64,000 nucleotides of DNA, from contig JASEVX010000010.1 of NCBI GenBank assembly GCA_031761405.1, forward strand, positions 7,779,977 to 7,843,976, written 5' to 3'. Of the stretch, positions 22,795 to 35,100 are shown in pieces. The notes under the pieces were generated by a model that was not told the origin of the DNA, made no database searches, and saw only the letters and a program-made list of their open reading frames with translations. The translations under genes were made by a program, and so were the position numbers. Position 1 is the stretch's first letter. Each line of letters begins with the position of its first letter. The stretch comes from Serripes groenlandicus (lineage: Eukaryota > Mollusca > Bivalvia > Cardiida > Cardiidae).

Positions 22795-23454
22795 TAATCT
22801 CCTGCTTTCGTTGACTTTTTTAACTTCACTTTTATGTATTGTTTTCATCGTACGTGGTTTTTTTTTCTTTATGTATGTATGTTTGTCAATGACTATTAAC
22901 ATAATATAGTTCTAAAGTAACGTAGTGTTACAATATCTTTACATCAAATATAATATGTCTATAGAAACAATTATATTTACACTCAGGCATTATGCTACTC
23001 GACGTTGACCTCTAGAAGTATAACAATTCAATTTTCTTTAACCCTTGCCTGCGAACAATATATTCCAAAACTCTTGTGACATGAAAAATGAAAACGCTCT
23101 ATTTTGAACATGGAAGATTCTTCTTTTGGGAACTCGGCGCTAAAGGAGTTAAACCATAACACATCCTCAGTAGTATGACATACTACTACTATCCTGTACG
23201 TTCGACAAACACTGGCCTTGACCTTGGATGTACTTGTTACGGTTTGGTATTGTCATAATTATGGAAGTTTATCATTATATGAGCCAGTTGATGCGAAAAG
23301 GTACAAGTCAAATAGCGTAGGTTTCGATCAGCCTGTACATCTGCCGTCTTATCAAAATTGACAAAATGTTTTCAGAAGCTCCTAATAAGTACTACTGGTC
23401 TATTTATCCTGACACAAGGCAGTCAGTCGTAATGCTAACCCGGCAACCCCGACC
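22795..23454. other. Duplicated spacer before the minisatellite
   Basis: Closely similar to 61087-61727 of unit 3, including 'cagtagtatgacatactact' near 23168, a perfect small palindrome. No gene. Confidence 0.5.
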
Positions 23455-24510
23455 GCAAAAGAGGGCAGCCATTATTACCATTAAAGTATTTGGTATGACC
23501 TGGACGAATGCCGTAGCTACCATTTTCTCTCCGCAATCCTGAGCGCCAAGAAGGAATGCCGTAACTACCATTTTTAAAGTATTTGGTATAACCTGGACGA
23601 ATACCGTAACTACCATTTTTCTCCTCAATCATGAGCGCCAAGGAGGAATGCCGTAAGTACCATTTTTCTCCTCAATCCTAAGCGCCAAGGACGAATGCCG
23701 TAAATACCACTTTTCTCCTCAATCCTGAGCGCCAAGAAGGAATGCCGTAACTACCATTTTTAAAGTATTTGGTATGACCTGGACGAATGCCGTAACTACC
23801 ATTATTAAAGTATTTGGTATGACCTGGACGAATGCCGTAACTACCATTATTAAAGTATTTGGTATGACCTGGACGAATACCGTAACTACCATTTTTCTCC
23901 TCAATCATGAGCGCCAAGGAGGAATGCCGTAAGTACCATTTTTCTCCTCAATCCTAAGCGCCAAGGACGAATGCCGTAAATACCACTTTTCTCCTCAATC
24001 CTGATCGCCAAGAAGGAATGCCGTAACTACCATTTTTAAAGTATTTGGTATGACCTGGACGAATGCCGTAACTACCATTATTAAAGTATTTGGTATGACC
24101 TGGACGAATGCCGTAACTACCATTTTTCTCCTCAATCATGAGCGCCAAGGAGGAATGCCGTAAGTACCATTTTTCTCCTCAATCCTAAGCGCCAAGGACG
24201 AATGCCGTAAATACCACTTTTCTCCTCAATCCTGAGCGCCAAGAAGGAATGCCGTAACTACCATTTTTAAAGTATTTGGTATGACCTGGACGAATGCCGT
24301 AACTACCATTATTAAAGTATTTGGTATGACCTGGACGAATGCCGTAACTACCACTTTTCTCCTCAATCATGAGCGCCAAGGAGGAATGCCGTAAGTACCA
24401 TTTTTCTCCTCAATCCTAAGCGCCAAGGACGAATGTCGTAAATACCACTTTTCTCCTCAATCCTGAGCGCCAAGGAGGAATGCCATTACTACCATCTTTA
24501 TAAATATTTG
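23455..24510. repeat. Higher-order minisatellite of 47-bp and 45-bp units
   Basis: Two unit types alternate. Type a (47 bp) has 'ctcctcaatcctgagcgcca' and resembles the 8895 array. Type b (45 bp) has 'aaagtatttggtatgacctg'. Both end in 'gaatgccgtaactaccatt'. Composite blocks of about 231 bp repeat, for example from 23954 and 24185; the block from 23678 has one extra b unit (276 bp). The near-identical antisense peptides come from this periodicity. Confidence 0.85.
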
Positions 24511-24939
24511 GCTTGACTTGATCGGGGATCCAACTCTGATCTTCAGCTACCTATCTAATCAGTACTCCATGGTGATTGTTAACTGGGGTTAGTATCGGGT
24601 TTTACGCCGCTTTCAACAGTTACGGTAACATTGCGGTTGACACTCAAGATGACATTGGTCTAACGCCTTATGAAACCTTCGAGGTAAAATATATAAGGTA
24701 AGAAATCAATACCACTTTACCTGCTTGAGCTCAAAAGTTGCATTGACACCAATCATTCCAATCATTTGCGGTTCAAGCAAGTGTCACAATGTGCCTGCCA
24801 TTCTTATTAAGTGTATCCTAAGGGCACTACTTGGGTAAGAAAAAGTCAGAAAAGGCCAATCTTTATGATTGAGGATAGCAGTCATATTCTTTTTATTGAA
24901 AATTGCATAACAAATCAAACAAGAGATGTTTGTCAAACA
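24511..24939. other. Duplicated spacer, unit 2
   Basis: Equivalent of 12346-12720 and 61863-62290. 'cgggttttacgccgctttca' (24597-24616) looks like a reverse SINE tail. No gene. Confidence 0.45.
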
Positions 24940-25632
24940 TTATGCCCCTCCGGGCGCCAAGTTGTCAGGAATATTTGGACCATTGAATAAAATTTGCATG
25001 GACCGAAATGCCAGCTGATTTGTCATTTCACATTGGATGTCTATGAGTCAGTTTTAAGATTATGAACAATGTTCATTCAAAGTTTGAGGATGATAGGTAC
25101 AGATCTTAATCACATTGTGATGATGACTGATATTTGCAGATAAACATGTACATGTATCCTCCAGGTCCAGGCATTGTCGAGTTATCACTCGGACAAGCTT
25201 AAAAAAGTTGTTTGTGTTCATGGTCAATGTGACCTTGACCTTTGACCCAATGACCTCAAAATAAATAGGGTTCATCTACTGGTCAGGCCTAACCTCCAAG
25301 TCAAGTTTGAGGGACCTAGGTCCAGGCATTGTTGAGTTATCACTCGGACAAGCTTAACAATGGTTTTACTGTTCAAGGTCATTGTGACCTTGACCTTTGA
25401 CCCAATGACCTAAAAGTTTTTGTGTTCAAGGTCACTGTGACCTTGACCTTTGACCAAATGACCTCAAAATAAATAGGGTTCATCTACTGGTCAGGCCCAA
25501 CTTTCATGTTAAGTTTGAGGACCATAGGTCCAGGCATTGTTGAATTATCACTCGGACAAGCTTTGGTCTACAGACGGACCGACGGACAGATATGTGCAAA
25601 GCAATATACCCCTCTTCTTCGAGGGGGGCATA
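24940..25632. mobile_element. Non-autonomous element with 'ttatgcccctcc' inverted ends
   Basis: It starts 'ttatgcccctcc' and ends 'gaggggggcataa'. The interior repeats 'gtgaccttgacctttgaccc' at least three times and 'ccaggcattgttgagttatc' three times, so it carries its own internal duplications. It is absent from the equivalent places in units 1 and 3. From memory it resembles a common clam repeat. Confidence 0.6.
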
Positions 25633-26411
25633 AATATATAATTAAAGAATATACGGTGGCAATTTAAACACTATACAAAAAAGAGCCTTCTAATTTAATG
25701 TGTCCATTAATTTAATCCTTTTCCACATTCAACAAATTTGCAGAAGACGACTAATAAAACATCTAAGCATAAGGACTAATTGCTCATTATGATAGAAGGC
25801 CACCTTAATACTTTTGTGAAATTAAATTGAAGTTGTACAAGCCCTTTAAAAATCGTTTGAAGCAAAATGTTGACATATGAGACACCTCTGTTGGGCCACT
25901 ATAAGTATCCCACAATCCAAGAGGATAACCCTGGACACTTTGCTAAAACAGTATAAACACATTTGTATATATAGCACATACTTTTGGAACTTTACACTTT
26001 AAATCCGGTAAACAAGAAAAAGAAACGAAGTACAAAAAAGAAATAAAAGTTTGTTGGTACCTATCCATGCAAAAATCTCTAACCCTTTACAGCAATCTGA
26101 TGCAGACGACGTTGAAAGTATCGAAAATCTGAATAAATGAATGTAAAATTATTTGAAATCATTGCAAGGGAAAAAGGAAAAAATGCTTGTTATGAGCAAA
26201 TTCTCAAATTGGCACATTGTTTTCAAAAGTGGTCTGCTGCAGATTGTCAAAATGTGTCTACATGTGGAAACAGAGTGACCAACTAGCGCAGGCTGATCTT
26301 GATCTACACGTGTGGGATTGGTGGCACATTTCAGAGACCTAAATAGAAAGTATATGTATGTCTCTGCACATGTCTAACAGTTGTTTATACAGAGTGCTAC
26401 TTACTACCAAA
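25633..26411. other. Duplicated spacer with M1 remnants, unit 2
   Basis: Equivalent of 13517-13990 and 62586-63060. M1 pieces lie at 25700-25760 and 26085-26280 ('agcaatctgatgcagacgac', 'gtggtctgctgcagattgtc'). No gene. Confidence 0.45.
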
Positions 26412-26552
26412 ACATAACCCTTTCCCACGTGTAGATGCATTTGCAACAGACGACTTTTGATAATGTTGTCGCAAAGGAAGAAATTTCTCATAGTGAGCAA
26501 TTTCTTCTTTTGTTATCTGTTGCAGATTTCTTTTATGTGGGAAAAGGTTAAA
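26412..26552. mobile_element. M1 MITE, internally deleted
   Basis: 'taaccctttcccacgtgtag' at the left, 'atttcttttatgtgggaaaa' at the right. The copy at 63072-63291 is the full-length positional equivalent; this one has lost part of the right arm. Confidence 0.6.
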
Positions 26553-26618
26553 TTAAGGTGATCTATCAACTAATCAGCATTTAAAGATTATCAAAACCAA
26601 AATCACTTCTAGTCTGCA

Positions 26619-26809
26619 TTAACCCTTTCCCATGTTTCACAAACCTGCAGCAGACCACTTTGCAAAACATATAAGCAAAAATATAGAAAATCTCTGTTAA
26701 TGATTGTCCAATTGTCATTTTGAGCAATTTTTCCTTTTATCACAATGATTTTAAAAGTCGACTGCTGCAGAGAGGCATTAGAAAGGGTCAGTATCTGAGA
26801 AAGGATTAA
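26619..26809. mobile_element. M1 MITE with TTAA borders
   Basis: TTAA at 26619-26622 and 26806-26809. Arms are 'ccctttcccatgtttcacaa' and 'gtatctgagaaagga'. Positional equivalent of 63360-63524. Confidence 0.65.
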
Positions 26810-26984
26810 TTTAAGTAAACTTTTTCACAAATGACAAAAGCTCATAGAAAAACAAAATGCCATTAGAACTTTATTTCCATCAATAAACAGACAATTCTGT
26901 ACAGACAGAACATTGTGGCAAAAAAAAGGAATTGCTAATATTTTTCATATCACATTAACATCATGTTGTATTGTCTTGTATTCC

Positions 26985-27435
26985 TGACGTTAATGACAGT
27001 CGAGCAGCGATAGCTAGGTTGGTAACGACGAATGTAATCAGTCGATGGGTCGTGAGTTTAAACCCGACCCGACGCTTCAATCTTTTCGATGATTGACAAG
27101 AGTCATCGTGACTATCGCCATTCGTGTTCCACAAATGGGCTAAATAGTCGACACATTAGACAGTAGCAGCCAGTTGGTTATCTGTGGAGAAGAATGTTGT
27201 TTGGAGCACAATGATGCGAAAAGCCGGAAGCACACGTTGCCGAGTGGTTAGCGTCAGGAGATTTGGGGCCGAGCGTCCCGGGTTCGATCCCCCTGTCGCG
27301 GCGTTCATGGTACAGTGTAAATTTCCCTAGCCTAGTACTGGTTTGTTTTTACAGAGATAATGAATAATTGAACATTCGCCGTGATATAACTGAAATAGTG
27401 TTTTAAAAAACGGCAAATAAACCCCAATAAATTAA
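26985..27435 (+). mobile_element. Composite tRNA-like SINE block (family D), unit 2 end
   Basis: Near-copy of 16790-17245. The second head here is better preserved ('gccgagtggttagcgtcagg', 'cgggttcgatcccc'), which supports tRNA ancestry of Ser/Leu type. It ends in 'ggcaaataaaccccaataaa'. Confidence 0.65.
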
Positions 27436-27536
27436 ATTCAAATCAATAAAGAGTTTCAGTAGCTGTACTAATGACCATGTGCGTTAAAACATTTTACATA
27501 AATATATTCTCCCCTCAACAGTTTACAGTTATAAAC

Positions 27537-28912
27537 TCCAGGGTTTAGAGATGAGATCAAGAACAGATATCGTCCTTGGTCTTAGTTGTGCCCTTCCTAT
27601 CATGGCTGTAATAGAGCAGAGAAAACTCACCTTTCTTGGTCAACTCTGTCGCTTAGAGAGGGACTGTGCAACAAAACGTTTATTCTTATTACGTCTATGT
27701 TCTTTTGTTAATGGTAACCACGATTCCGGATTTGTTTCAGATATTGTATGTATTCTACGTAAATATGACATTTATAATGTATTACAAGACTATATAGAGA
27801 ATGGGGTTTTCCCTATTAAACATATTTGGAAACATTATATTGATAGGAAAATTTCAAATCATTTTGTTGGAGAATGGAATATATCAACATCTTCATCGCA
27901 ATTTGTCTTATATAGACATATAAGATTAACATTTAGTCCGGTATGGGATTACGCTAAACGCAATCCGGATATGTTACGTGCTTGTTTGTCTATCGCTCAG
28001 CTAATTGCACATACAGCTTATACAAATTGTTCCCAATGCACACGTTGTGGCTGTAACAATATTATAACAAGTCTTACGGAACATATCCTGATTAACTGTC
28101 AAAGTGTACAATCGTGTACTACCTCTTTTCTACAAAGAATTTTATTCAAGTTTGGTAGAACTGTTTTCGATTCAGTAGTATCGTTTAAAGGCAATGACTA
28201 TGTTCTTGCTCTATTTGGTTTAAACCCAATCTTAGATAATGTAGTGCAAGGCACATATGATTCTTTTTACAAGGTTGTTGCAATGTTTCTCAATTCAATT
28301 TGGAAGTGTTATAAGTATTTTGTAAATTAAAGATAAGATGTAGACATTTCAATGAAATTGAAAGTATAATCGTATACACTTTATTATGTGTACAATTATA
28401 ATTATGTGTGTATGCTTTGACACAAGTGCTCACATATGGCATACGTATGTGTTTGTATATATACAATCTTATCTTTCTAAATGTGCTCAGATGGCTGCAT
28501 GAGTGCATGTCTCTAGTGTGCATTAGCCATCCTTTTCCTCATTGAATGCTTTTTATTTCGTTTCATTTAAGTGCTCTATCATGGGGATGTGAGGTACATT
28601 GTTTCTCCTGTACATAAGGCTGTCACAGACATATCTCTGATATGCCAATGGCAGCCTTCTATGTATTATTCTTGTTGAGCAGTAAGACAGGTGGTTGTAT
28701 ATACAGTTAAACGGTTTATGCACTGTAGAGGTACGCGCTCTTGTAACTATCTATTTCCCTTTTCTTCTTTTGTGTTTTTGTTTATTTTTGTTTATTTATT
28801 TTGTTTATTTCATTTTTCATGAAGTATTTAGTTGTAGCAAATTGTGTTTCTGTATTGTTGTATTATAAATGTAATCTTCTTAATTGGAGGAAATAAAGAT
28901 TAAAAAAAAAAA
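27537..28912 (+). mobile_element. 5'-truncated LINE with poly(A) tail
   Basis: Carries the C-terminal part of a LINE ORF2 (27551-28330) and a 3' UTR ending in a run of A at about 28901-28912. It sits between sequences equivalent to 17342 and 17429 of unit 2, so about 83 bp of the original flank are missing at the insertion point. The LINE end is about 20 bp upstream of the TATA box of copy C. Confidence 0.7.
27551..28330 (+). CDS. Non-LTR retrotransposon ORF2 C-terminal fragment
   Basis: 259 codons, open to TAA. It lacks endonuclease and RT catalytic blocks and corresponds to the region after the RT domain. It contains a C-x2-C-x2-C-x-C cluster followed by T-E-H-I-L-I-N-C, the Cys/His motif found near the C-terminus of many LINE ORF2 proteins. 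Upstream coding sequence is missing, so the fragment is a dead 5'-truncated copy. The ATG at 27551 is only the first in frame, not a real start. Clade cannot be fixed from this part. Confidence 0.6.
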   Translation: MRSRTDIVLGLSCALPIMAVIEQRKLTFLGQLCRLERDCATKRLFLLRLCSFVNGNHDSGFVSDIVCILRKYDIYNVLQDYIENGVFPIKHIWKHYIDRKISNHFVGEWNISTSSSQFVLYRHIRLTFSPVWDYAKRNPDMLRACLSIAQLIAHTAYTNCSQCTRCGCNNIITSLTEHILINCQSVQSCTTSFLQRILFKFGRTVFDSVVSFKGNDYVLALFGLNPILDNVVQGTYDSFYKVVAMFLNSIWKCYKYFVN

Positions 28913-28931
28913 GATAACACGATAAACACTT

Positions 28932-28938
28932 TATAAAT
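28932..28938 (+). promoter_or_regulatory. Candidate TATA box of copy C
   Basis: TATAAAT in the same context and spacing as 17446-17452 in copy B. Sequence upstream of about 28912 is LINE, so distal promoter elements shared with copy B are missing here. Confidence 0.4.
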
Positions 28939-29042
28939 AGCTGTATTAAAAAGCTTACTAATCAGCACAATGACTTAATCGTTCGTCATATGATCTAACC
29001 CGGGACAGGCTTTAACATTCGTCGGAAGAGCTTACGCAAACG

Positions 29043-29133
29043 ATGGAATTCAAGATACGACTATTTATTGCTGTAATTTTCTGGACTAGCTTAAATATTG
29101 TTTCTTGTTTCAATCCTAGTGATATTTGTCCAA
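29043..29133 (+). CDS. Copy C exon 1 (signal peptide)
   Basis: 91 nt, ATG to A|GTAAGT. It has the same hydrophobic core as copy B and a longer stretch (C-F-N-P-S) before D-I-C-P. The 60 bp upstream of ATG are almost identical to copy B. Confidence 0.65.
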
Positions 29134-32100
29134 GTAAGTGAACTCGAGATATCAAAATATATTTGAAAATGTTAACCGCGATGTAATTGCTGCTTTGGTG
29201 TGAAAGCGAAATCAAGTTTCGTTTTCGTTTGATATCAAAATAGCTAAATTTGTTTACGTAAGGTTTATAAGTATACTCGATTATGTAAGCTTTTCAATTT
29301 ATTCCATATGCTCACACGTTTTAAGCGAGACGATGACTCTGCTGGAGTGAAACATTAAGTATAGTTTCGTTTTCGGTTGATATCAAAATGGCTGAAAATT
29401 ACAGTTATAGGATTGTATGTAACGAATTCCGAATTCCCTTTTCAAGATGATTATATTTTATTATCATGTTGTTATAAATATAAATGTTGATATTTCATAA
29501 CTAGAGCTTTGTAAGACTGCTTGCTCAACTATGTTCTCTTTTACTAGCCAAATTCAAAACATAGATCGATATATGAGTTTCATCTGACGAGGTTTGGCTA
29601 ACTTACGGTTATCAGTTCTCCCAGCCTAGTCAGATAACATTCATGTCGAAAGTGAATGACGTATTTTTCTGTTCATCTTGTAAACTCCATGTATGTCTAA
29701 TATTCTCAGTTTCACCAACATTAGATATGTAGTTTAAGAGTCGTTTCCTAGGAACTCATTGGAAGAAAAGCATAAATGACTTTTTTTTAAATTCAAACGA
29801 CTATATCAGGGAAAAGGTTAAGCCAGTTTTAATGAATGACTTTAATTCATGTTGATCTAAAGAGAAATTGATTTATTACATGCGCATGGCCCGCCCAATG
29901 TGATGGTTTCTCATTATGTGAAGTTTCATTAAAATTCGAGCTGAAGGTGCAAATATATAAAATATAGCCCAACTTACTATTAAAATTAAATTAAATTCAA
30001 CCTAAGCGTATATGCCACAATTACATTGACACTAGATGTTTTTGATCAACTCCTAGTACTGGATGTTCATTGTGCTAATTGTCGTCAAGTTTTGAGCCGT
30101 TGTTGCAGCAACTTGGCATACAACTTTAACCTATTTTTTATAACATTTATAACTTATCAAAAGTTATCATACGCAGTGTTTGCGTTTTTCCGTCGAGATA
30201 ATGCTTTTGATGATTTAACCATTATCGAACTTTATTTATACTTCTCGTCTTATCTTTGTTTTAATTTTATAATATTACTAATTGATGATATTTTAGATTG
30301 GTAATCGTGCAAAAATCGCAAATCTGGTCATTTGTTACAGGAAGAATTGGGGACACCTGGCGTGTTGATGAAAAGGATGGTGAATACAGATGCATTTTAA
30401 GTTGTTCTGATGGCTATGTACCCTCCGGCTGTCACGTGATCCGTCCACTTCCTGGAGGAGCTTATAACAAGCCGACCCCTGTCTGCGAAAAAGGTAAACA
30501 CAGATCTCCACACATGAATATTCTTAATGGCGAATACATCTCAAGTTGAAGAATGAAGGGGTTATCAAGAATAATCTTTTCGAACAAAATTACAAAAGTA
30601 ATAAATAAAAATAAAGAAATGACCTCAACGTTATCATATTTGTATGAAGTATAGGGACTTGTAAAATTGACTCTGTGTGAATTTAATAATTCCATCCTTA
30701 AAACTTTGGGGAGTACTTTATATAAATAAGCTGATTAATACAAAAACAAGTCCAAGCATTTTAAATTAAGGCATATATGAACCTGTTTTCATCGGAGTTT
30801 ATTTGAGATACACAGGAAAGGAATGGAGCTAGGGAAAGTCTTCAAAAGCGTTATTAGTCGCCGGGCAGAAGCCCGCGACTTCTATTTTTAATAGGTTTTC
30901 GGAAATCACATGGGAGGGCGGCTTATTATTAGAAAGAAACAAATCTAGATGAGTTGAACATATTACAATTGTGGTTGTTTACGAACACTAATAAATGACA
31001 CATCTAAAATGAAATAAATATTCCGATTTTTTAATGTTTGCAGTTTTTTTTATTTCACTCGCATTTAAGTTTTTTGTCTTATTTACGAAGACAAAAGTGG
31101 TCCCTTCAAGACGTGAACCAACACCCCCTAATGCAGACTCTTATGTGTCATCATTGAGGTCAATTTCGGATTCTCCTTCTAATAGCAATTTTAACTTACT
31201 AAATGTTGTTTTCATGTTCAAAGAGATGTCTTGATTTGTGTAGAATTCATTTAATAATGTTAATCCATGAATATCTAAAGTAGGAACTGTTTCTAAGCTA
31301 AATATAGACCCTATTCTGTTGTGTAGTTTCGTGACCTTTAACATCGATTTTCGCGCATGCGCATTTCGATATGAAAAAGCGAGTGATATTATTTTATTTT
31401 AGACAAGTAAAAGACGAATGTTTGACGCAAAGCGTCAAAGAGAAGCCGCAATATTTCGTTGTACATGTAGAAATAAGAAAAAAAGAACATTTTTAAATCC
31501 ACAAACAATAGAACAATTTAAACTGTAGACGGTAATGCTGATATATTTCTCCTTTTGAAGACTTTTGTTTTCTTCAAATNNNNNNNNNNNNNNNNNNNNN
31601 NNNNNNNNNNNNNNNNNNNNNNNNNNNNNNNNNNNNNNNNNNNNNNNNNNNNNNNNNNNNNNNNNNNNNNNNNNNNNNNNNNNNNNNNNNNNNNNNNNNN
31701 NNNNNNNNNNNNNNNNNNNNNNNNNNNNNNNNNNNNNNNNNNNNNNNNNNNNNNNNNNNNNNNNNNNNNNNNNNNNNNNATAGATAAGAAAAAAAGAACA
31801 TTTTTAAATCCACCATCAATAGAACAATTTAAACTGTTGACGGTAATGCTGATATATTTCTCCTTTTGAAGACTTTTGTTTTCTTCAAATTACCTCCCTT
31901 TAAAGCAATACCAGGATATTTACCTTGTGATTCGAATAAGATTGACAAACATTGTAATTATATGAATGAATACTATTATTTAAATAAGTAACAACAGCAA
32001 AATTAAATTTAAGCCAAGATAAATGTGTACACATTTCGTTAATTTTTTATAGATACCCTAATGTATAGGTATGAATATAAAATTTATAAGCAAATGTTTT

Positions 32101-35100
32101 CATTTCAACGTTCCTAATGTTTGAATAGACTAAGGAAAGTCAAGAATACATAAATAAATCAATGCAGTCTTTTCCGGCGACATTGATGCCTTGCATCAAC
32201 TTTCTCTTGTCTCATATTTGACAAGATGTTTTCAAAGTCGTCTGCTGCAGATTTGTTGTACGTGGAAAAAGGTTAGCTTACATGTAGTAGAACTGCTTCT
32301 TCTTTTTTTATATATACTATCTTGATATGGAAAACGTTTCTGTTGCTAGATATATAATCACGAATAAAGAGAAGCATGAACTAGAGCATTATTTCACTGT
32401 TGAAGAAGAAAATATAGGATATTTTTTTTTTTTTTTCATATTTCAATATCATTTATGATAAAGAAGAGGTAAGGTAAATGGTCATAAAGTCTGTTTCAAC
32501 CCTTTTCAACAAACAGGACCAAATCTTATGCACATGAAGTGGCCATTTTTTTAACTAATTATGTCCAAAATGATATTGCTCATTACGAGCAATTTAGACG
32601 TAGTCACGTTTCAATCTTTTCAATGATGATATTTTCATTTATAGAGAGTATTTTTATTTTGCATTAGATGTTGTCAAAGTCGTCTGCTGCAGATATGTCG
32701 TAAACGAAAAAGGGTAAACCTTTTCCAATAAACAGGACACAATCTGAATCACATGAAGTAGCTCATTTTTTAATGGATTATTACAAAAATGTTTGTTCAT
32801 AACGAGCAATTTAGACGTTGTCATGTTTCAACCGCACTCAATGATTATATTTTCATATATAGAGAATTACCTAATTTTCATTAGATGTTTTCAAAATTGT
32901 TTTCTGCATCTATGTGTTGTGTATAGATAAGGGTTAACCCATACTGTATGTCATAAGAGGTTTAACCCTTTCTCAGGTACAACAAATCTGCAGCAGACGA
33001 CTTTGGAAATATGTGCACACAAATATAAAAGATCCCTATAAAATAGGATATATTTACTGGGAAAAAAAAGAAAACATTGTGCCAAAAGAAGAAATTGCTC
33101 GTATTGAGCAATTTCTTCTTTTGTCACAATGTTTTCAAAAGTCGTCCGTTGCAGAGGCGTCAGAAAGCGTTTATACGTGGGAAAGGGTTAAACCTTGACC
33201 GTGTAAACAATAGTTTCCTTCTCCTTCATAGACATAGATCCAATACTTCGATTACAATATATACATGTAGTACTACATTGAAATTACCATTGATTAAATA
33301 AGTGATCGGTTCATAACTCTTAGATCATCCTGGTTTCTACATTTGTTTCTACTAGGTCGGTAGAAGTTCCTTTCAATTATTCAAGTACCAACGTTCATAA
33401 CTTTGCCTAGATGTTATCCAAGTCGTCTACTGAAGAAGTGGTATCTTTGGAAAGGGTGACTTTACACTCGGTAATCTGTAAACAGGATAAGTGTATTGAA
33501 ACCCTGTTGTAAAAAAAAAAAAAAATGTAGACACGTACAGAGAAGTGTTTATATAAAATTCATTCACGTCATTTGATTGATTAAAACAGTTTATCATGCA
33601 ATGAGCAGATTACGTGACGTATAACACTGGTATGATAAACCTTTTGTTTACATGTCTACTGGTATGATAAACTTTTATCTTTATCAGTCTACTTATTTTT
33701 AGAAATGACGTAATCGCTGGAACTACTTTTTCTGAAATATAAATGAGCCGTTCCACCAGAAAATTATCGAACCGGATCAGCCTCAGCATGCCGCGCAGGC
33801 TAACCCGGTCAGACACGTTTCGACTCCTGTGGATTTTCTGTTTAAGGAATCATTGCTCAATACCTCTATCCCCCTGAGACGGAATGTGTCGGACCGGATT
33901 AGCCTGCGCAGGCTGATCTGGATTGATACATTACGCAGAATCCATAATGTTGTTTTTTATCGTGGAACGGCTCAATTATGTTGATAGTATAACAGTCAAA
34001 GCAATGAACAAACATAAAATAACAATCAGAAATAAAGTTATTATTGTTTTAATTACATTTAAACACATTTTACAATGCAAATACAAATCGAAAAGAATAT
34101 CGTTATATAAATCACACGGGATCTGCATGTTCAGTCTTACTTGATGAACTGTCTTTCTTCGTTGAAAATGTCGCATACATAGACCTGTTTATTCTCACGT
34201 GATCAGTTCATAGGTAACCTTGTTTAAATACAATCTGAAGCGAGTAATGTCCTATAATGAGAAGCATATCTATGTTTCCACAAGTCATTTTAATGCACTT
34301 AAATGACTCCACGTTAAACGACAAATGTTTAATTTCTATCGTCAGTCTGTGTTTTACCACGAGAAAGGGTTCACGAACATCGATCCTCATCTACCCACGG
34401 ATTCCTCTTCCATACAGCAGTTCCGACAGAAAATCATTTTACGTTTAGGCGAGATATCCAGAAAATGTTTCTTCTAGTTAAATAACTTATCATTTACGTA
34501 CAGCTAGTGTTTACATGATTCTTAAAACTAAAAGTTTCGTAACGTGTCTTCGACATGTCTACCCACAACAGTGATGGTATCCTTTTCCAAAAATGAATGT
34601 CTCCAATTTAAACGACGACTAAGCCTGAGCATCACACTTGTCTTGAATATAGTCATCTGTATTTAAACTTTGAGTGTTACTTGAACTTCCTTAGCCTGAA
34701 CTAACTTTATACATTGACTTTCAGATCCAACACAACTATTCATTTTCAAAACACGGCGGTTGACATAGGGTCATGTTGACCTATCGTGTGTACTGAAGCG
34801 ACGGCCAATCCGCAATACTTACACTTCTACTAAGAATATGTTCGAGTTAATATTGGCATTTTAAGGTATTACGTCACACCAGATATACAAATTAAGTAGT
34901 AATAATCGAGAAATATGGAGTTGAAGTCGGAACTCTTTAGCTTCCGTATGTCGTGTGTACACAATGTAATTCGGCGCAGATTTATGCACGCGCGTGACGT
35001 CATTCTATTTTAGGTGAGATCATTCATGAATGGGCTTTTGTAATTTTGTATGTTATTTATTAAAACTAGTTAAAATCAATGTAGATTTACCTGAAACCCT

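Noticed and set aside
23404..24379. Series of near-identical minus-strand ORFs
   Set aside because: They come from the minisatellite period; the peptides simply repeat with the units and have no start context or conserved ends.
30026..30304. Hydrophobic 92-codon ORF before copy C exon 2
   Set aside because: The counterpart in copy B (18563 onward) has a stop in the same frame; it is intron sequence with AT-rich composition.
31141..31344. Minus-strand 67-codon ORF in the intron 2 insert
   Set aside because: It looks mildly protein-like but shows no motif, splice context or second copy, so I could not support it as a gene.
31555..31869. ORFs running through the N gap
   Set aside because: Artefacts of translating unknown bases.
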